A stretch of 64,000 nt of DNA. Source: Larimichthys crocea (Eukaryota; Chordata; Actinopteri; Sciaenidae). Shown here piece by piece: positions 35,413-49,382 of this stretch. How positions within the stretch are numbered: the stretch's first letter is position 1; each line of letters opens with the position of its first letter. Location: assembly GCF_000972845.2 (NCBI RefSeq), contig NC_040021.1, positions 12,490,908 through 12,554,907 of the forward strand, read 5' to 3'. The notes under the pieces were generated by a model, which worked only from the letters and a program-made list of their open reading frames with translations, was not told the origin of the DNA and ran no database searches. Made by a program: the position numbers and the translations under genes.

Positions 35413-38400
35413 CTTTCTCTTTTTATGTCCATTCTTCGTCCCTGCTGCTCTTTTCGACTTTAATTTACATCCTTGCGCGGCTCTTTTGACATCCAATAAG
35501 CATATCAAAAACTCTGTTATTCTTCTAACTTATCATATAATCTCCCTCACCATTCAGAGGGAAAATAATGTGCACCTTTCACACTCAGTGTGGGCTCGCT
35601 TTGCTCTAACCACCTGACAAAATGGAGAACTGAAAGAAACAAATCCATATAAAACATGTTTAAATCCAAAGCAGTGGATTAAACTTTAGCACATCTTCAA
35701 AAATCAAACCAAACAGCCAGGGACACTGATAGGAAATGTCAAGCGGCTTTTAAGGCACAAAGACAAGCCATTAAAAGAGTTGGCGTGACACAGCGTTTTA
35801 ATATTCCATCTAGCATGTACCTTTGGAAATGTCATCACTGCATTTAAGTTTGGTATGATAGAAAGGCACCCGCTTGATTACAGTCATCATCCTTTCAGCC
35901 AGCAAAGACTTGAGATTACATTACTAAAAAAAAAAGAACACATGGAAATGTACACACACCTACACACACACAAACAAATATAAATGCATACTTCTTAATC
36001 ATATACTCACACATGTCAAATGGCAGCATTATTCCACACACTGAAAATATCACAGACCTCTTGTTTTTGCTTTGATGCTTCTGATTTGTCTCCAACACAC
36101 TCCACCACCAACACACACACACATGCACATGCTTTTAGGCTCTTTTAAAACTTGATCAGAAGACAAACTAATAACGGGTGAGTGTCCAAGGCAAACCATG
36201 CAGTGACTCGCTTGATGCCCAGTCCAAACAGTAACTATTGCTTTTTAAAATTAAAAGGACATGCATTGCCTTTCAAACATGCAAAAGGACTCAATTGATG
36301 CATGCCACAAAAGAGGACAGTACCATTATATTATGTGTGCACTGTGTCTGCCGTAAATTGACAATAAAATTGCTGTTTACTTGAATTTTGCCTTCTTATT
36401 TTCCCCAATCAGTGAAATGACTGCACAAAATACAAGAAAGGCTTGTTTTTGGTTTTAGTTACTATGGCAATGAAATGGGATGAGTAAATTGATAGAAAAC
36501 TTTTGCATTATTGTGTCCATTGCGGTGCTGATTGTGTAGGCGTGGGCTCACTCAGGTCGTAATCACAAAAATAATCTTTATGCAGAACCTCTAAGTGCCT
36601 GCAAACAGAGACAGAAAGGGAAAAAAGGGAGACTTTCACTCTAATACATGGCGCTGCAGGTAAGTGTATCATTCATTAGTGAGCTTTTTATTGATTATTG
36701 GAGTATTGGAAAGGGCTTCAGCATGAGAAAAAAATGTGTTTTGTTAAGTGGAAGAATTAACAAGCTATACAAGCAGCCGCAGATGTCAACTTAATTAGTC
36801 GCTGGAGAGCTGCATTAATCTGGCTGAACTCAATTAGAGCTTTCAGTTAGAACTTAATCGCGACCTTATTTGCCTAAGAGACCAAAACACAGACACATTA
36901 GACCTTTTTTCAACAGTCTTACTCTTTTTGACATGGTATATTCTCATTTTCACCAGAATTGGAATTCATTTGTAAGAACAGGTAGAGAAAATTTTGTTTT
37001 GATCCCCTCATGGTTGAGTCATTTGAGGTTAACACCCTTTGATTGGCTGCAGCTCCCTGTGGAGCCGTGGCCATGGCCCCGGCTGATCGGGCAGACTGAT
37101 TCTGTTTGAGCCTATTGATTGGTGGCTGGTGAAGATTAAGTTTGAGATGTGAACATGCATTGATTTGTAGGGAGGAGGATGTGATATAATTCAATGTGCT
37201 ACCATGAACATGAGCAGTAGGAAATGTAAGAAGGCAGGCAGTGTTTATGCAAACATAGAGATGCTTATTCAGCAGCACCACTGGTGGCTGAGAAAAACAA
37301 TACACACATTTACATATAAAGAGCAATATACAGAATACCTGCTGTATATGTATAGCTTTCAAAACATCTCACCAAAGAACTGCAGATGAAAATTAGCCAG
37401 CTGGCTAGCACTTTACAAAAAAAACACCTTATAAATAAATAAATGAATGAAGTGAAATGAATAAAGTCTTGGTAAAGATACAGTTTCTGAGACAAATGTG
37501 AAGACAAAGTGATTCACAGTACATGAAAACGTGATGATTAAGCAAATCGCTGCTTTTCTACATTTTTACAAAAGTGCTGCACAGCATTTTGTATTTGAGT
37601 TGTAGCAACAGATGTCATTTTAACAGTGTGAAGAAGAATGTCAGTCACAGTTCAAGTCCATAAATACATCCATTCATACATCCATTTGTAACTACTGTAG
37701 CTGACTTGGGTTAATCAGAACTGTAGACTTGCAGTGTATTGTTCACCGTCTTCTAAAATAAAAAACATGTTTTGCAACTTCTAATGGGAGATGCACTAGT
37801 GGTTGTGGCTACAGGAGCATCAGGATACACCAATCCCATCCCTATCTTTGCCTACGTTTAAATGCACAGTAATTCTCCACTATTAGTCCAACAATGACAA
37901 TATGTCAAATTTATTATGGGTTATGTAAACAGCATGTTCCATTTGGATTTTCCTTATTAAGCCTTATTCCAAATGTAGCATTGCATGGCATGCACAAAAG
38001 AAGAAGGACTTCTTGTTTGAACACAAGAAACGCATCGACTTTGAAACATGAAAGACTTGGACATCAACAGGTTTTTGGATATGCTTTGGTATACCTCAGA
38101 TATGATAAATAATATAAGCCATAGGACTTAGATTATTGAGACTATCATTGAGAGACTATTCATTTTCATTAGTCATGTAAACAGCTTTGTAGGAATATTG
38201 TCTTTTTCAAAATAGTGGTAAGAAACAGAATATTTTGTGCATGCAAACGTAGTCAGTGATGCTGGCTGCAATCAGAGGTAAAACAGACTTGAAGCCTTCT
38301 CCTGCAGAGAAAACACTGCTTTACATCCTGTTGTTAAGTTAAATGTGCGCTGCTTTCTTGACTACAGTAGGCCTCGTAAAATGAAAATCATATAAATCAT

Positions 38401-38620
38401 CATATATGAACATCCTGCAATTACTTTTGACTATGGTGGTGGAAATCTCTAATGAGTATCCTCTAGTAAGAGGAAATGCAGCAGATTTTGTAGGCCATAA
38501 AATAGGTGTGAAAACCAGATTAAAGCCCCTGCACACCAACAGTAAACCCACATAAGTGATTTTAATAATTTTGGCGAATCACACCATTTCTGAGCGCTGC
38601 GTGGTCGTGCACAGACTCTC
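35412..38620. other. Intergenic; candidate conserved block near 36640-36870
   Basis: No gene seen. The block from about 36640 to 36870 is free of simple repeats and carries many TAAT-core words (TTATTGATTATTGG, TTAATTAGTCGC, GCATTAATCTGG, CTCAATTAGAGC). The composition suggests a developmental enhancer, but that is unproven. Confidence 0.4.
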
Positions 38621-38787
38621 AGTGCATTTCCATCCAACTGCTTTTATGTACGTTCGAACAAAAAAAGAGTGGATCAGTTTATATTCAAAATTCAAAGTCG
38701 AGTTAATGCAAAACAGTTTTTAAGCTTAGCTGAGATGGAAAAGTTGGTGTATCAATAAAGAAAGAAGTTGTAATGGAAACATACCTA
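38621..38787. mobile_element. Possible small inverted-repeat element
   Basis: The left end AGTGCATTTCCATCCAACTG and the right end GTTGTAATGGAAACATACCT are imperfect inverted copies (shared TTTCCAT/ATGGAAA). The inner sequence is non-coding. It resembles teleost elements with TTTCCAT ends. The target duplication is not clear. Confidence 0.4.
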
Positions 38788-41151
38788 GTGAATAAATCAT
38801 GACAAAAATTAAACATGTTACCAGTCTACCAGAAAAGGTGGGTGGTGATGATGAGCCTTACCGTCATGTTAAATATATAACCGATGTAAGTATGTTACAA
38901 TTCACCATTGTTGAAAGATATTCATTATTAGTCCATTAAAGTTCAGTCCTCTGTTATTTTAATTAAATCCTAAAGTATTAAGTGCTATTAAGTGCAGTGC
39001 AGTGCTGTTTTATGATCAAAGAGAAATGGGAAATTAGTATATAATAACAGCAGCTGGCTCCCATGTTAATATATAAACAAAACATCAATTGACATATGCA
39101 CAACAAAGTATGTACATAAATATGCTGTACCCTCCCCAGTCACTGCCGGCCAACTATACATTTGGAAATCTTTTACTTGCCACACCACGCTTGCGTTGGC
39201 TGTGTGAGTAGTGTGTATTGCGATCAAGTTGCACTTAATAATCGAAAAAGGGCTCCACGCTTCCAGGAATCTCCCATTTGAATACTGAAATAAGTGAGTG
39301 TCTGATATTTTCAAGTTATAAGCAGGACACGATGTCTGTCAACCATCGTTTTTAGGCAGTTAACTGCATCTCCCCTCCAGTGACCCCAAATGTAGGGATA
39401 GGCTGTGGAAGATTTCTTGAATATTTGTTAAAGCTAGGGCATGACCAGTACACATAAATAAGGGAGGCTTGAGCACTTTTGCATTTGTTACAGTAGGGAC
39501 TCATAAGCCCTCTCTTTTAATGTATTTTGGAAAAAATTGTGGAAAGTAAAAAACAAACAACAAAAAAAAACACCCACATAAACCTTTCTGGTTCCAAGAA
39601 AATAATAGTGAACACACTTCCAAGGGAGAAAAAACATGCAGAAGTTCAATTCCACAACTTTTGTGAGACATTAGGACGGTGGGAAGAGATTAGCGTCATC
39701 GAAAATGACCACGGCAGTCACTCTGACAACTAAACTGTCTGGAGTCATGCTCAGACTTCTGCACTCAACAAGACATAAACAGACATGTTCAGTCAGCCAG
39801 GGAGGACCGATGAAGCACTAACACTGACATCAGTGACGAGAGAACCAAGCGGCCATGATGACCCAGACTCTGACTCAGACACAGAAATGATGACAGATTG
39901 AGTACAGGTGTAGAAAAGATGTAAGTGTGGTGAAAGGACACTGGCAAAACTGAATCAACAGCAACTCTCCAGTGGCCACAGATACAACAAGCTGAAAACT
40001 GTGAAGTGAAAGAGCTACAGTACTGACAATGAAACCTACACTGACGGATCCTGAGCTCCTAAAAGGCGACCACACCGAATTTTTACATCAAACTCAGTCG
40101 ATGAACTGTCAAGATGTTATTTTTACCCTTTTTCTATTTACTAGAGAATCAGTAATGTAAAGTCTGATGCTTGTTTACTACAAGGCTTCTACTTATTTTA
40201 AGAATTTTAGTACTCACCAAGTGAAATCTGGCCATGGGGCAACATTGCTTGAAGGGCATCCAAAAGGGCGAGAAACACAGATGATCAGACGAAAAAATGA
40301 ATCTTCAGTTTCAGCCTGCTGATTTGGAAAAGAACACAAAGTCAAGCGTTATTAACAATCTGTACTGATTAAAATGCACTAGATTTTTGCACACATTATG
40401 TGTTTTTAACTTAGACCTAAGGTTTGTGCACACACACACACACTGTTTGTCTATGCAATGACATAGACCTTATTTTAAGCTACATGGTGTTTTTTTATGG
40501 CTGCACCATTTTTTCAAATGGAAATACTATCCCCAAAAGACTTATGTGGTATATTTGAAAACTATATACGCTAGAATTTGAAATCAAGCCCCACATCTCC
40601 ACATCAGTGGTTTAGATAATGTGACTAAACTTGCTCCCTAATGGACATGATAATGTCAGTAAATAAAATGTTAGAACAACAGGGATGATGGCCAATCATA
40701 TTAAAAAGCTGGATTTACCTTCTAGTCGTTATGGTAACATATGGATCGGGACAAAGTGTCATAAAAAATGATTGCAGCCTTAATGAGGTTCAGTCACGCT
40801 GAATAGCAATCAACACTATGACCCAACTTACAAGGAGACAATGTCGTGCTGCTACCTGATCTCTAAAGCTCATCCCGCTGCCAGATGGGTATAGTTTGGC
40901 AATTAAGCCGACAAAAACACCCACAAATACACAAAGACACACATAAATACACACAGAAAGCAGTTTGACATATGGCATAGATGTGAGTGAGATATGTGGC
41001 TAAATATGGAAGAGAGGAGGCAGACTGGGGTAAGTTTTCTTTCTACACGAGGTAACATGTTACAGTTATTATGACAGACCAAGCTCACACATGGAAACCT
41101 TGTTTTTCCTTCTCATACTCCAACACCAGCGTAATTATAGCCACGATGGCA
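38788..41151. other. Intergenic, no gene seen
   Basis: Non-coding. A short CA run lies at about 40430-40443. Confidence 0.6.
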
Positions 41152-41160
41152 TGCACACAC

Positions 41161-41239
<79 letters not shown>

Positions 41240-41264
41240 ACACGCACACCACACACACACCCAA

Positions 41265-41301
<37 letters not shown>
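41152..41301. repeat. Long compound (CA)n array
   Basis: About 150 bp of CA, interrupted near 41238-41268 by CACCACACGCACACC-type variants and CCAACC. It is one of the two longest simple repeats in the window. Open frames read through it (His/Thr or Val/Cys repeats) are artefacts. Confidence 0.97.
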
Positions 41302-41305
<4 letters not shown>

Positions 41306-42057
41306 GGATGAGCAGATCAGCAATGTCAGGAATGAGACCACTGCATGGATGTGTGGTTAATGTGGTGTGGAGGTGTAAACCAAAAGAAAGCCATGCAGGG
41401 TGGATGTCAGCTGTAGGAAGAGGGAGAGAGCACAGGAGGAGCTCATGGAGAGACATGAGCTACCCAGAAAGCCTTGTTTAGGAAATCTAGGGGGAGCTCA
41501 AAAATATAGTATAATAATAATATATATAATTTTAGGTGCCACTGTATCAATGTAAATTATACAAATAGACTGCGGGTGCACTCAGCACACATTGTGCACT
41601 GTACCTTGTCTTTCCTATTGTTTCTCAGTGGAGAGAAATTCCCCAAAAATGACAATTGTGAATATTTTTTGTGTTACATTGATGAGGCTACATTCTTGTA
41701 TGTGCGTGCATATGTAACATAGTAAAAATGGGAATCCCGTGTTAGCTACACTCAAATTCAAACACTGAGAGAGAGAGAGAGAGAGAGACAGAAAGTAAAC
41801 ACACAGGCCAGATTTTATAGACTAAAAGCCCAGGTGAGCTTAATCAGGTGATGTCCATGTCAGCCAACTGACTGCTGAGGTTGTCCAGGACGGTGGCCTC
41901 TGAGACACTTGGGAGGGGTGTCACAGCACACTCTCACACACACACACATATATAGTTTCTTTCTTTTCTTAATTAGCCTAAAGCCCTGATGACTGGTTTC
42001 AGCTCTTCTTCTCAGTGCTTCTGTTAAGATTTCAGCTCAACATCCTCCACTGCTCTC
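41302..42057. other. Intergenic, no gene seen
   Basis: Short (GA)n at about 41768-41788 and (CA)n at about 41936-41947. No gene. Confidence 0.6.
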
Positions 42058-42146
42058 ATCTCTCGCTCACCCTCCCTCTTGCTCGTTCTCTGTCTCATCT
42101 CTCTCTCTCTTTCTCTCTCTCTCACACGCACGCACGCTCGCGCACA

Positions 42147-42234
<88 letters not shown>
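42058..42234. repeat. Pyrimidine-rich tract joined to (CA)n
   Basis: About 65 bp of CT-rich sequence passes through CACGCACGCACGCTCGCGCA into about 85 bp of perfect CA. A smaller CA run follows at 42266-42283. The 207-codon frame across it is low complexity and not a gene. Confidence 0.96.
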
Positions 42235-42235
<1 letters not shown>

Positions 42236-42283
42236 TCCTGTTCTTTCAGCTCTCGTTTTCTCTTACACACACACACACACACT

Positions 42284-43630
42284 TTGCCCACATCTCCATT
42301 GCAGTTCTCGCTATATTCCTTTCTTAATTTATCACTTCTCCTCGTCTTGCTCTGGATCATCCTCCCACTCTGCTTTTACCAGGAGTGTTATCTCATCACT
42401 TTTTTTTTTTTTGGCCTCTTCCCTTTTTATTGCCCCCTCTTACACTCCGCTCTTTTTTTTCATCTGCCATTTCAATGGTCTTCAAAAAGCTTTGCTGCCT
42501 GCCATTGTGATTGTTGCCTCACTGGTTTTCAGTCCATCACTCTCCTTTCCCTTGGCCTCCCTCCCTCTCTCACCCTGTGAAAGTGAGAGCATCGTTCACC
42601 GGATCATGCTGGATGACATCTATCTGGTGGCAGTGTGACATCTGTTAACTGGGTGACGCATTAACAAAGCCCGGAGGACGTCATACCCTCTAAAAAAGAG
42701 CATCTGATGAAAAACTCTGCCAGCTTTTTCCTCTGCAAACAGGTCACACACACACAAACAAACACACACCAGCAGTGCACACACGTTTATATATTTTGAC
42801 CAAATGCCCACCCTGCACACAGATGGAAGCCTGTGTCAGAGTGTTGCCATGGTTACGGCGATCCTTGCCGTTCATCACGAGGCCAGCAGGACACCTGCAG
42901 GGAAAGAGTAGCAGGTAGCCTGGTGGGTGAGTGTTTGTGTTTGTGTTTGTATGTGGGTCTCTGTGTAGGTGTGTGTGTGTGCAGGTGGATGGGTGAGAGA
43001 CAAACAGGCAGATGTTGTTGGGGGTTAAGTATGAAGGAGGAGGATATTAGTCGAAGAAAGAGAAGGAGAGAAAGAAGCTGTTAGTGAGCTCAACCTGATC
43101 CTCTGGAGTGCCCAATTCTCTCAGTATTTTAATGCTCTGCTGTTGTTTACCCCGGCAGCAGCCGTTATCATCATCAAAGCCTGTAAGTGACACTCTCCAA
43201 ACGAAACTGTTCTGCGCCCCCTCCTCTTCCTCTACCTCCTCCTCCTCCTCCTCCTCTATGATCGCCATGGTAACTGATTGCCTCATTCTCCTCTGGCTTG
43301 AATTTGCTCAGAAACACAAACACCTGTTGTTCCTGTTGTTGTTGGTTAGCTTCGATTTGTCTGTCATCATGGTGGATTGTTTGGAAAAGTTTTTGCCCAG
43401 AGTGAACCAGGGCAACAGAAAGCTCCTTCAGTAAAAGCTTGAAGTTGTACACACTGTATGGTGTGTACTGTGAACACACACATTCTTCTTCTTTCATTGA
43501 GCATTATAAAAGTCCTGAAAGACGGATTTTCAGAATCATCCTATTATGAGTGGAGTTTTATATTAACATGCAGGTAGTGCCAAAGACAGTTATAGTTATT
43601 TCTCATGACAAATGTATGCATCAAATCCAG
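42284..43630. other. Intergenic, no gene seen
   Basis: Pyrimidine-rich at 42340-42570. Contains the CTC array at 43231. No exon supported. Confidence 0.55.
43231..43255. repeat. (CTC)n trinucleotide repeat
   Basis: About eight CTC units. Frames through it give Ser or Glu runs and are not supported as protein. Confidence 0.9.
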
Positions 43631-43990
43631 TAGAAAGAATGGACAGAGCCTGAGTGATGTCACCTGTAGGTTTCAGAAGTGCTGTTTTGAAGCCGAAAAT
43701 ATGCAACGCAGGCATGTTGGATGTACTGCTTCTTCCGCCTCTCGGTTAAACTAAATGTCGGTGAAGACGTGGATCATTGGCGGGAATAAGGTGGGCCGAA
43801 TGATACCTAGGTGCTTGAATAAGCCATGTGTAACGGCACTTACCTGTCAGTCAAGCAGCAGTTGTGCAGTTAATTATGCACAACTTTAAGCCTTAATATC
43901 ATTTGAACGGGTGAGTAAGATTGCCACTGTCAATCAAAATAATACAAAAAATATATCTTTTGTATACTTTATGATGGGCCACGTCTTTAT
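43631..43990 (+). mobile_element. Dispersed teleost repeat (ATAGACTGTATA type), diverged copy
   Basis: GCACTTACCTGTCAGTCAAG and GCAGTTAATTATGCACAACT, followed by TTAAGCCTTAATATCA, align in order with the copy at 24984. The end with the ATAGACTGTATA start is missing or decayed. Confidence 0.6.
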
Positions 43991-46429
43991 GCCACGAATA
44001 GTTAATGTTATAGAGAAAGAGGGGCTTTAACCTCCAGTTTAAAATCCAGTTTTCACCTTATATTTTCCTTATGAGTAGCATTAAGTTATTCTATTTTAGT
44101 CTAACAGCATCGCTTATTCTCTGTCAACATGTTTCAACTCTCCACTGAAGCTGTTTGATGTTTACCCAAGTGAAATGTTTAAACCCAAGACTCGTGTTTT
44201 TCTAATCATTTTATCAGCTGGAAATATTCTCGATGTCTTGTGCATTACATTTTCCTAAAAAAAAAAAGTCAGTCTAATATATTTAGCATCTTTATGTATG
44301 TTGGGATCTGTACTTGAATTTCAAAACAAGCAATGATGAGTCAATGCTGGGAGAACATTTGGCTGCAGAAAATCAGTTTGTGCGCATTGACGTAACATAA
44401 CGGACGGTGAGGTTGGCGAGGTCAAAGTTCATTTTTGAAGCTGGTTTAGTAGCTTTTCTGGGGCTTTTGATCATATGACAGCTTTCCGCAATTTCTTAGT
44501 TTAATTTACTTTAATTTTACTGGTTTCTTCTTTTCTGGCGAGACCAAACAAATTGTGGCACATATCTGTAGAAATCTGTGACACCTGCAGACCTTAGAGA
44601 TTTAGTAATTCATAAGCGGCAAACAGACTCAAAACACACAGCCATCCCACTCACTCAAAACTTTTTGTAATCATCCTGCCTACACTCTGAAATGGTAGCA
44701 AAGGTCTCCCAAACTCCACTTTTCACAGTGTGTGTGTGTTTACAGGTAGAGGCTGGCGGTGTTATAGGCTGAGTCGAGGTGTAGCAGAGCTCGAACATGG
44801 CAGCAGAGAAGATAACAGTTGCTGGCAAAGCAGATAATTTGCTCCATTCAGCCAAAGAGCTCGACATCAATGAATGTCTGATTGCGGGAGAAGAGATACT
44901 AAATGTTACACTCACACACATACACACAAAACGAGTGTATAACACACACATACACACAGAATGAAAAGACTGCATTAATATTCTGCACACATGTGGGTGT
45001 ACCGTGTGCTGTAGCATACAGAAACATGCATGCACGCTCAGTGCTCCCCAACTCACACACTGCTGATGAAACTTTTACTGCACTTGGTCTGTAGTATTAC
45101 CCAACACCTTCAACTTCTCTCCCTCTCTCCATCCACGCCTCCCATCCTCCATTTGATATATTTTTTTTAAAAAAGACAGCGCGCTCATTTTTACAGCAGC
45201 AGGGCTGAGAAAAAAAACAAAAAAACATCTCCCCTGCTGCTCGTATCGATTTGGCAGATCTGCTCGGTTCACGTCCTCTCTCTTTCCATCTCCTGCTTTG
45301 CTTCTTGCTCCAGCTCTGTCCTTAGACATGCACAAATAATCTTCCAGTCATTCTGGATCCTCAGTTTTGCACTTCCGCCCACAATGTTCTGTCCCAGGTC
45401 TCAAACCAGCTCTCCGCCTCCTCTCCAGCTCTCTGTTTCGTTCTCCTAAACAACTGAACAACCTGCCTGTTTGGGGAAACATACGGCAGCCGGTAACAGC
45501 TTGGAGGATGTGAATTTGTGTGTGCCTGTTAAAGATGATGGGGTGTTGATGCCGATATGTGTAACACAATCCATTACTGACTTTTATTTCGTTCTCAGTG
45601 TAATAAAACAGCTGTTATGGAAACATTGGATGTTTACAGATACAGCTCTCTCAAGTGCAAAGTAATTTGTGGGATGTCATAACCGCATGTTTTTCCTGTC
45701 TTATCGTAACCATTAGATTTGTAATGCAGAGTCAGGCGTTCTTTATTATCATTCACATAACGATATACACAGAGCTTCTTCTATACAATCACTACAGAAA
45801 ACATACCATATTGATCTATTATTGAATGTTGCAATTCATCCGACTCCCCACTAGCTGTGGGAGTTAGATTCACGTGTCTCCAATGCAAATCAACTCATTT
45901 CATCTGTTTTGTCAAAGCGGGCGTCATTTTCCTTCTTAGTTGTGTAGCGATCGGCCTCATTCTGCCATGTTTAAACTTTTGAGAAGAAATCTAACGCTGC
46001 TGGTAAAACAATTCACTTGTTTAAGAGATTTTAAGAGTCAAAAAGATATTAAAGTTGAATATGATAGCAGAGATGTCAAGAGTTTGCACTATCACAGAAC
46101 TCTCAATATTGGTCAATTGTTGCAGAAGAGAAGTCTTACAGTAGGTTTAGTAGTTAGTTCATGTAATTGATCTCATATTATCAGGTTCCTTCCACCTTTT
46201 TGCAGGTGTTCATTCGTAGGATTCATGGCTTCTGTGAGGAGATCAAAAATCTCTAAAAACTCTATGTCAAAGTACTGAGCCACTGAAAGCAGCAGTTTTC
46301 TCTTAAGTTTGCATTTACAATTGCCTCGCATCGAGTAGCCTACCTAGCTGACCTACAATTAGAGTCAACTTGCCAAACTAATTATGAACTATTATTTAAT
46401 GCAGAGACTGAAAGGAGATGGCGCACTGT
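43991..46429. other. Intergenic, no gene seen
   Basis: Only short frames. No recognisable exon or repeat. Confidence 0.55.
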
Positions 46430-46690
46430 GAGTCATTTCCTGTATCTGTGCCAGGCTATGTTCAGACAGGAACAGGGGAAACCGGACGGCAGCAACGTTT
46501 TTTCATTCATTTCAATGGGGGTCGTGCGTTTCCGCACCGGCAGCCCAAAACGCAGGGATTGCGGCAAAAAACATCCGGGAGAGAAGTTGAGCCAGATTCA
46601 ACTTTTGTGAAAACGTCCGACTCACAATTTACGCCGCAAAATAGTGACACAAAGAAGTTTAATTTGATTTGTGTCCGATGATTAGAGAGT
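46430..46690. mobile_element. CpG-richer patch, possible DNA-transposon remnant
   Basis: An isolated stretch with CTATGTTCAGACAGGAACAG, CATTTCAATGGGGGTCGTGC and several CpGs in an AT-rich setting. It resembles teleost repeats containing CATTTCAATGG followed by CG-rich sequence. No ends seen. Confidence 0.3.
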
Positions 46691-47078
46691 GAGAGAGAGA
46701 CAGAGTAACAACAACAACACAGTGAGCATGTGCCGGCCTCGATTAACCTGTTAATCAGAGAAATAAAAAGTTATTTCCTGATTGTTTCACAGCAGTTACA
46801 TTCAGCAGGTATAGACACGCCCACAGCACCCACCTCAGATAATAGAATACAATGAAAACAATGAAAGCTGGCTGGGGATTGGTTGTTTTTGGCTTACCTC
46901 AATCTGCATCAGTGGCTAGCAGTAGCAGTCAGTCCAAGTGGTGTTAGTCATAATTTCTTCATGTTTTTGTTTTTAGAGGTTGTTCTAAAAGGAAAAAAAA
47001 TCTCAGCAAACAAGTAGGCAAACGTGTTCTCAAGAAGTAGCTCAAGAAAGTTTGTTCCCCACTAACCCTCACCATACT

Positions 47079-47114
47079 GTTTGAATTTTTGACCACGTTT
47101 GAATTTTTGACCAC
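47079..47114 (+). repeat. Perfect 18-bp tandem duplication
   Basis: GTTTGAATTTTTGACCAC occurs twice with no spacer and no mismatch, suggesting a recent slippage or repair event. Confidence 0.95.
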
Positions 47115-47565
47115 GAGCAGTGTGAATGTGAACCTCACACATCTTTGGTGAAAAACACTGAATGTAAACATAAACTTTGATACTCTGCAGGAATCCTTTC
47201 AAATATCTGGACCTCTGAATTACACGTGGTTCAAGGTCAGTTCACTACCTGCCACAAAAAGAAAGAAGGAAATTATTAAAGTGAACAACAATTCAGTACG
47301 ACGCTTTAGATTTACCAATAAGAATATAATAAATGCTCTAATATAAGTGCAACTGCTAAATGAGCAAAATCTTAAATCATATATCAGTAAAAACATTTTC
47401 ACTGCTTGCAGCCTTGCACCAACATCCTGCAGTAGTCTTCAGTAAAGACCTTATAATTCTCTTCTTTCTCTCTTTAGTCATCATTGTGTTTGACCTACAG
47501 TCACTTAAATTCGCACCTCATTTACTTTTCCTCCATTTTTAACATTCAATGCTACAACTCTCTCT

Positions 47566-47606
47566 TTTCAAACCCGTCTCACTGCTACAGTGAGACAGGT
47601 TTGAAA
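47566..47606. repeat. Near-perfect inverted repeat (hairpin)
   Basis: The left arm 47566-47584 and the right arm 47588-47606 pair over 19 positions with one C/A mismatch, around a 3-base CTA centre. With bulges the pairing may extend a few bases outwards (ACTCTC and GAGT). The loop is too short for a typical microRNA precursor. Confidence 0.85.
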
Positions 47607-49382
47607 GAGTTTTGTTTGCAGCTGTGTGTATTTTTTAGCACTACAAGTACAGGAGCTGCTAGACAGACACCTCTGTAGAGGGCAAGGTTGCAGGTCAAAG
47701 ACAGGCACAACAGGATGGATGAAAAACAGAGAGGTAAAGGAAACCAACATAGCCTCAGAGGGTGAATGATTTCCCAGGATTCAGTTTGTTGACAAAGTAG
47801 AAGGCATGTGGGGGATTTCCTGGAATGCAAACACTATTTTTTACCCCCTTTCTCTCCTTTTTATGTTTTCTCTGTCTTTGGCTCACATTGTAGACTCCAC
47901 AGAGGACTCGTAGTCGCAAGTTAAATGCCTTGTTTCAAAGAGATAACCTCTCTTCAGCAGAGGAGAGAGAGTTTGGGAATCCGTCTCATTCAGATTCCCC
48001 CTAAGGGGACACAAATTCTTTCTCTCCTCTTCCCCTACCTCTCTCACCTTCTGGATAGATTGCGATGATGGCTCACTGCCTGCACGGAGAGCTTTGTCAA
48101 GACGGATGAAAAAAAGGATGCTGACACTTGACAGGCTGTGACACTGTTTACCAAACCCCAGCAGTAGGGGAGGTAGACCTTAACAACATTTCCCAGAGTT
48201 GCTTGCATTCTGTCTGTGCAGAGTCCAAAAGAGAATGTGGTGTAGAAAAGAGTTTATGAGAGAAAGATTGTCTTGCTATTTAACTCCATTAGAAAGCCAG
48301 CAGGTGTAAAAAAAGCCCGTGCAATTTCCATCATTAATCCGAACCATGGATTCTGCCATTATATCCGCAGGAGCGACGGTCAATCAAGCGCAAAATGAAA
48401 AAGTGTAAAGATGAGAATTTTAAGGCATATATATGTGTGCACATACCTCATGTTAACCTCACTGCTCAGTGTGTATGAGAAATGTGTAAGTAAAGAGGTC
48501 TGACTGAAAGCTAAATCAAGGCGGAAGTCAATAAAAGTGAAATTATATTTCAGGGAATCATGGGAGGATGGTGCAGGCTGAAAGGGAACTTGAAGGCTGC
48601 GACCCAAACAGACAGGAGGCCTTTAATCCTCAGCATGGCTTTGTCAGCATCAACTTTTTAGGAGTTCTTAAAAGCATGAATATTATGCATGACTTTGGAT
48701 GGAGCTTCTGCAGAAAGAAAATGGTGATTTTAATATTCAGGAGAGATTTAGAGGGTGTTAGGGATCGTAATGAAAGCGGGCAAGGCTATTTGAAGACAGG
48801 TTAGGCAAAACTCTTTTCAAACTTGTCTTTGATCGCATAGAAGTTTAGCTGTTACACATTTTAAGGGCCCGCAAGTTCAATGTACTACATTTACTTACAC
48901 ATTTAAGTCGGGAGAGAATAGTCATTGGTGACTAGACCTAATTAGGAAATGAATCAGTCAACACTATGAACCATATGATAATGCACCTCGATGGAATCTA
49001 GACAGTCGTGATGAAACTCTGAAGAACATTGAGCAATGGTGGAAATCTAGATGGATTTGTATTCACTGGGTGCACCTGTCGTCAAAAATGACAGCGGATA
49101 GCAACAAAGAGAGACACCGTTTTTAAATTCTGACAGGAGGATTGGCTAACAGATGTGGAAATCTGCTTGGTTAAACCTGGGTTAACTGAGGTATCGACGT
49201 TGTGGGCGAGGAAATCAAAACGACTTGCTGAAAGGTGTTAAAAAGTCCCATAGAACTGCAGAGTCAGCTGATCATTCTTTGGGTTTATCATTATAGAAGA
49301 CTCCATACACATTACACAGTCACTCAATCGTTAATCTATGTTATCTTCGTTTATATAAAAATATCGATTATAGCCATTTTAA

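Larger units (their letters stand above)
46691..49378. other. Intergenic with hairpin and small duplication, no gene seen
   Basis: Holds the 18-bp tandem duplication at 47079 and the inverted repeat at 47566. No coding gene. Confidence 0.55.

Noticed and set aside
41085..41481. Cys/Val- or His/Thr-repeat proteins
   Set aside because: Direct translation of a CA microsatellite.
42015..42638. 207-codon frame on the + strand
   Set aside because: Made of CT and CA repeats (Ser/Leu then His/Thr). No family similarity.
47566..47606. MicroRNA precursor
   Set aside because: A three-base loop and a stem of about 19 pairs do not fit a normal precursor, although reads could overturn this.
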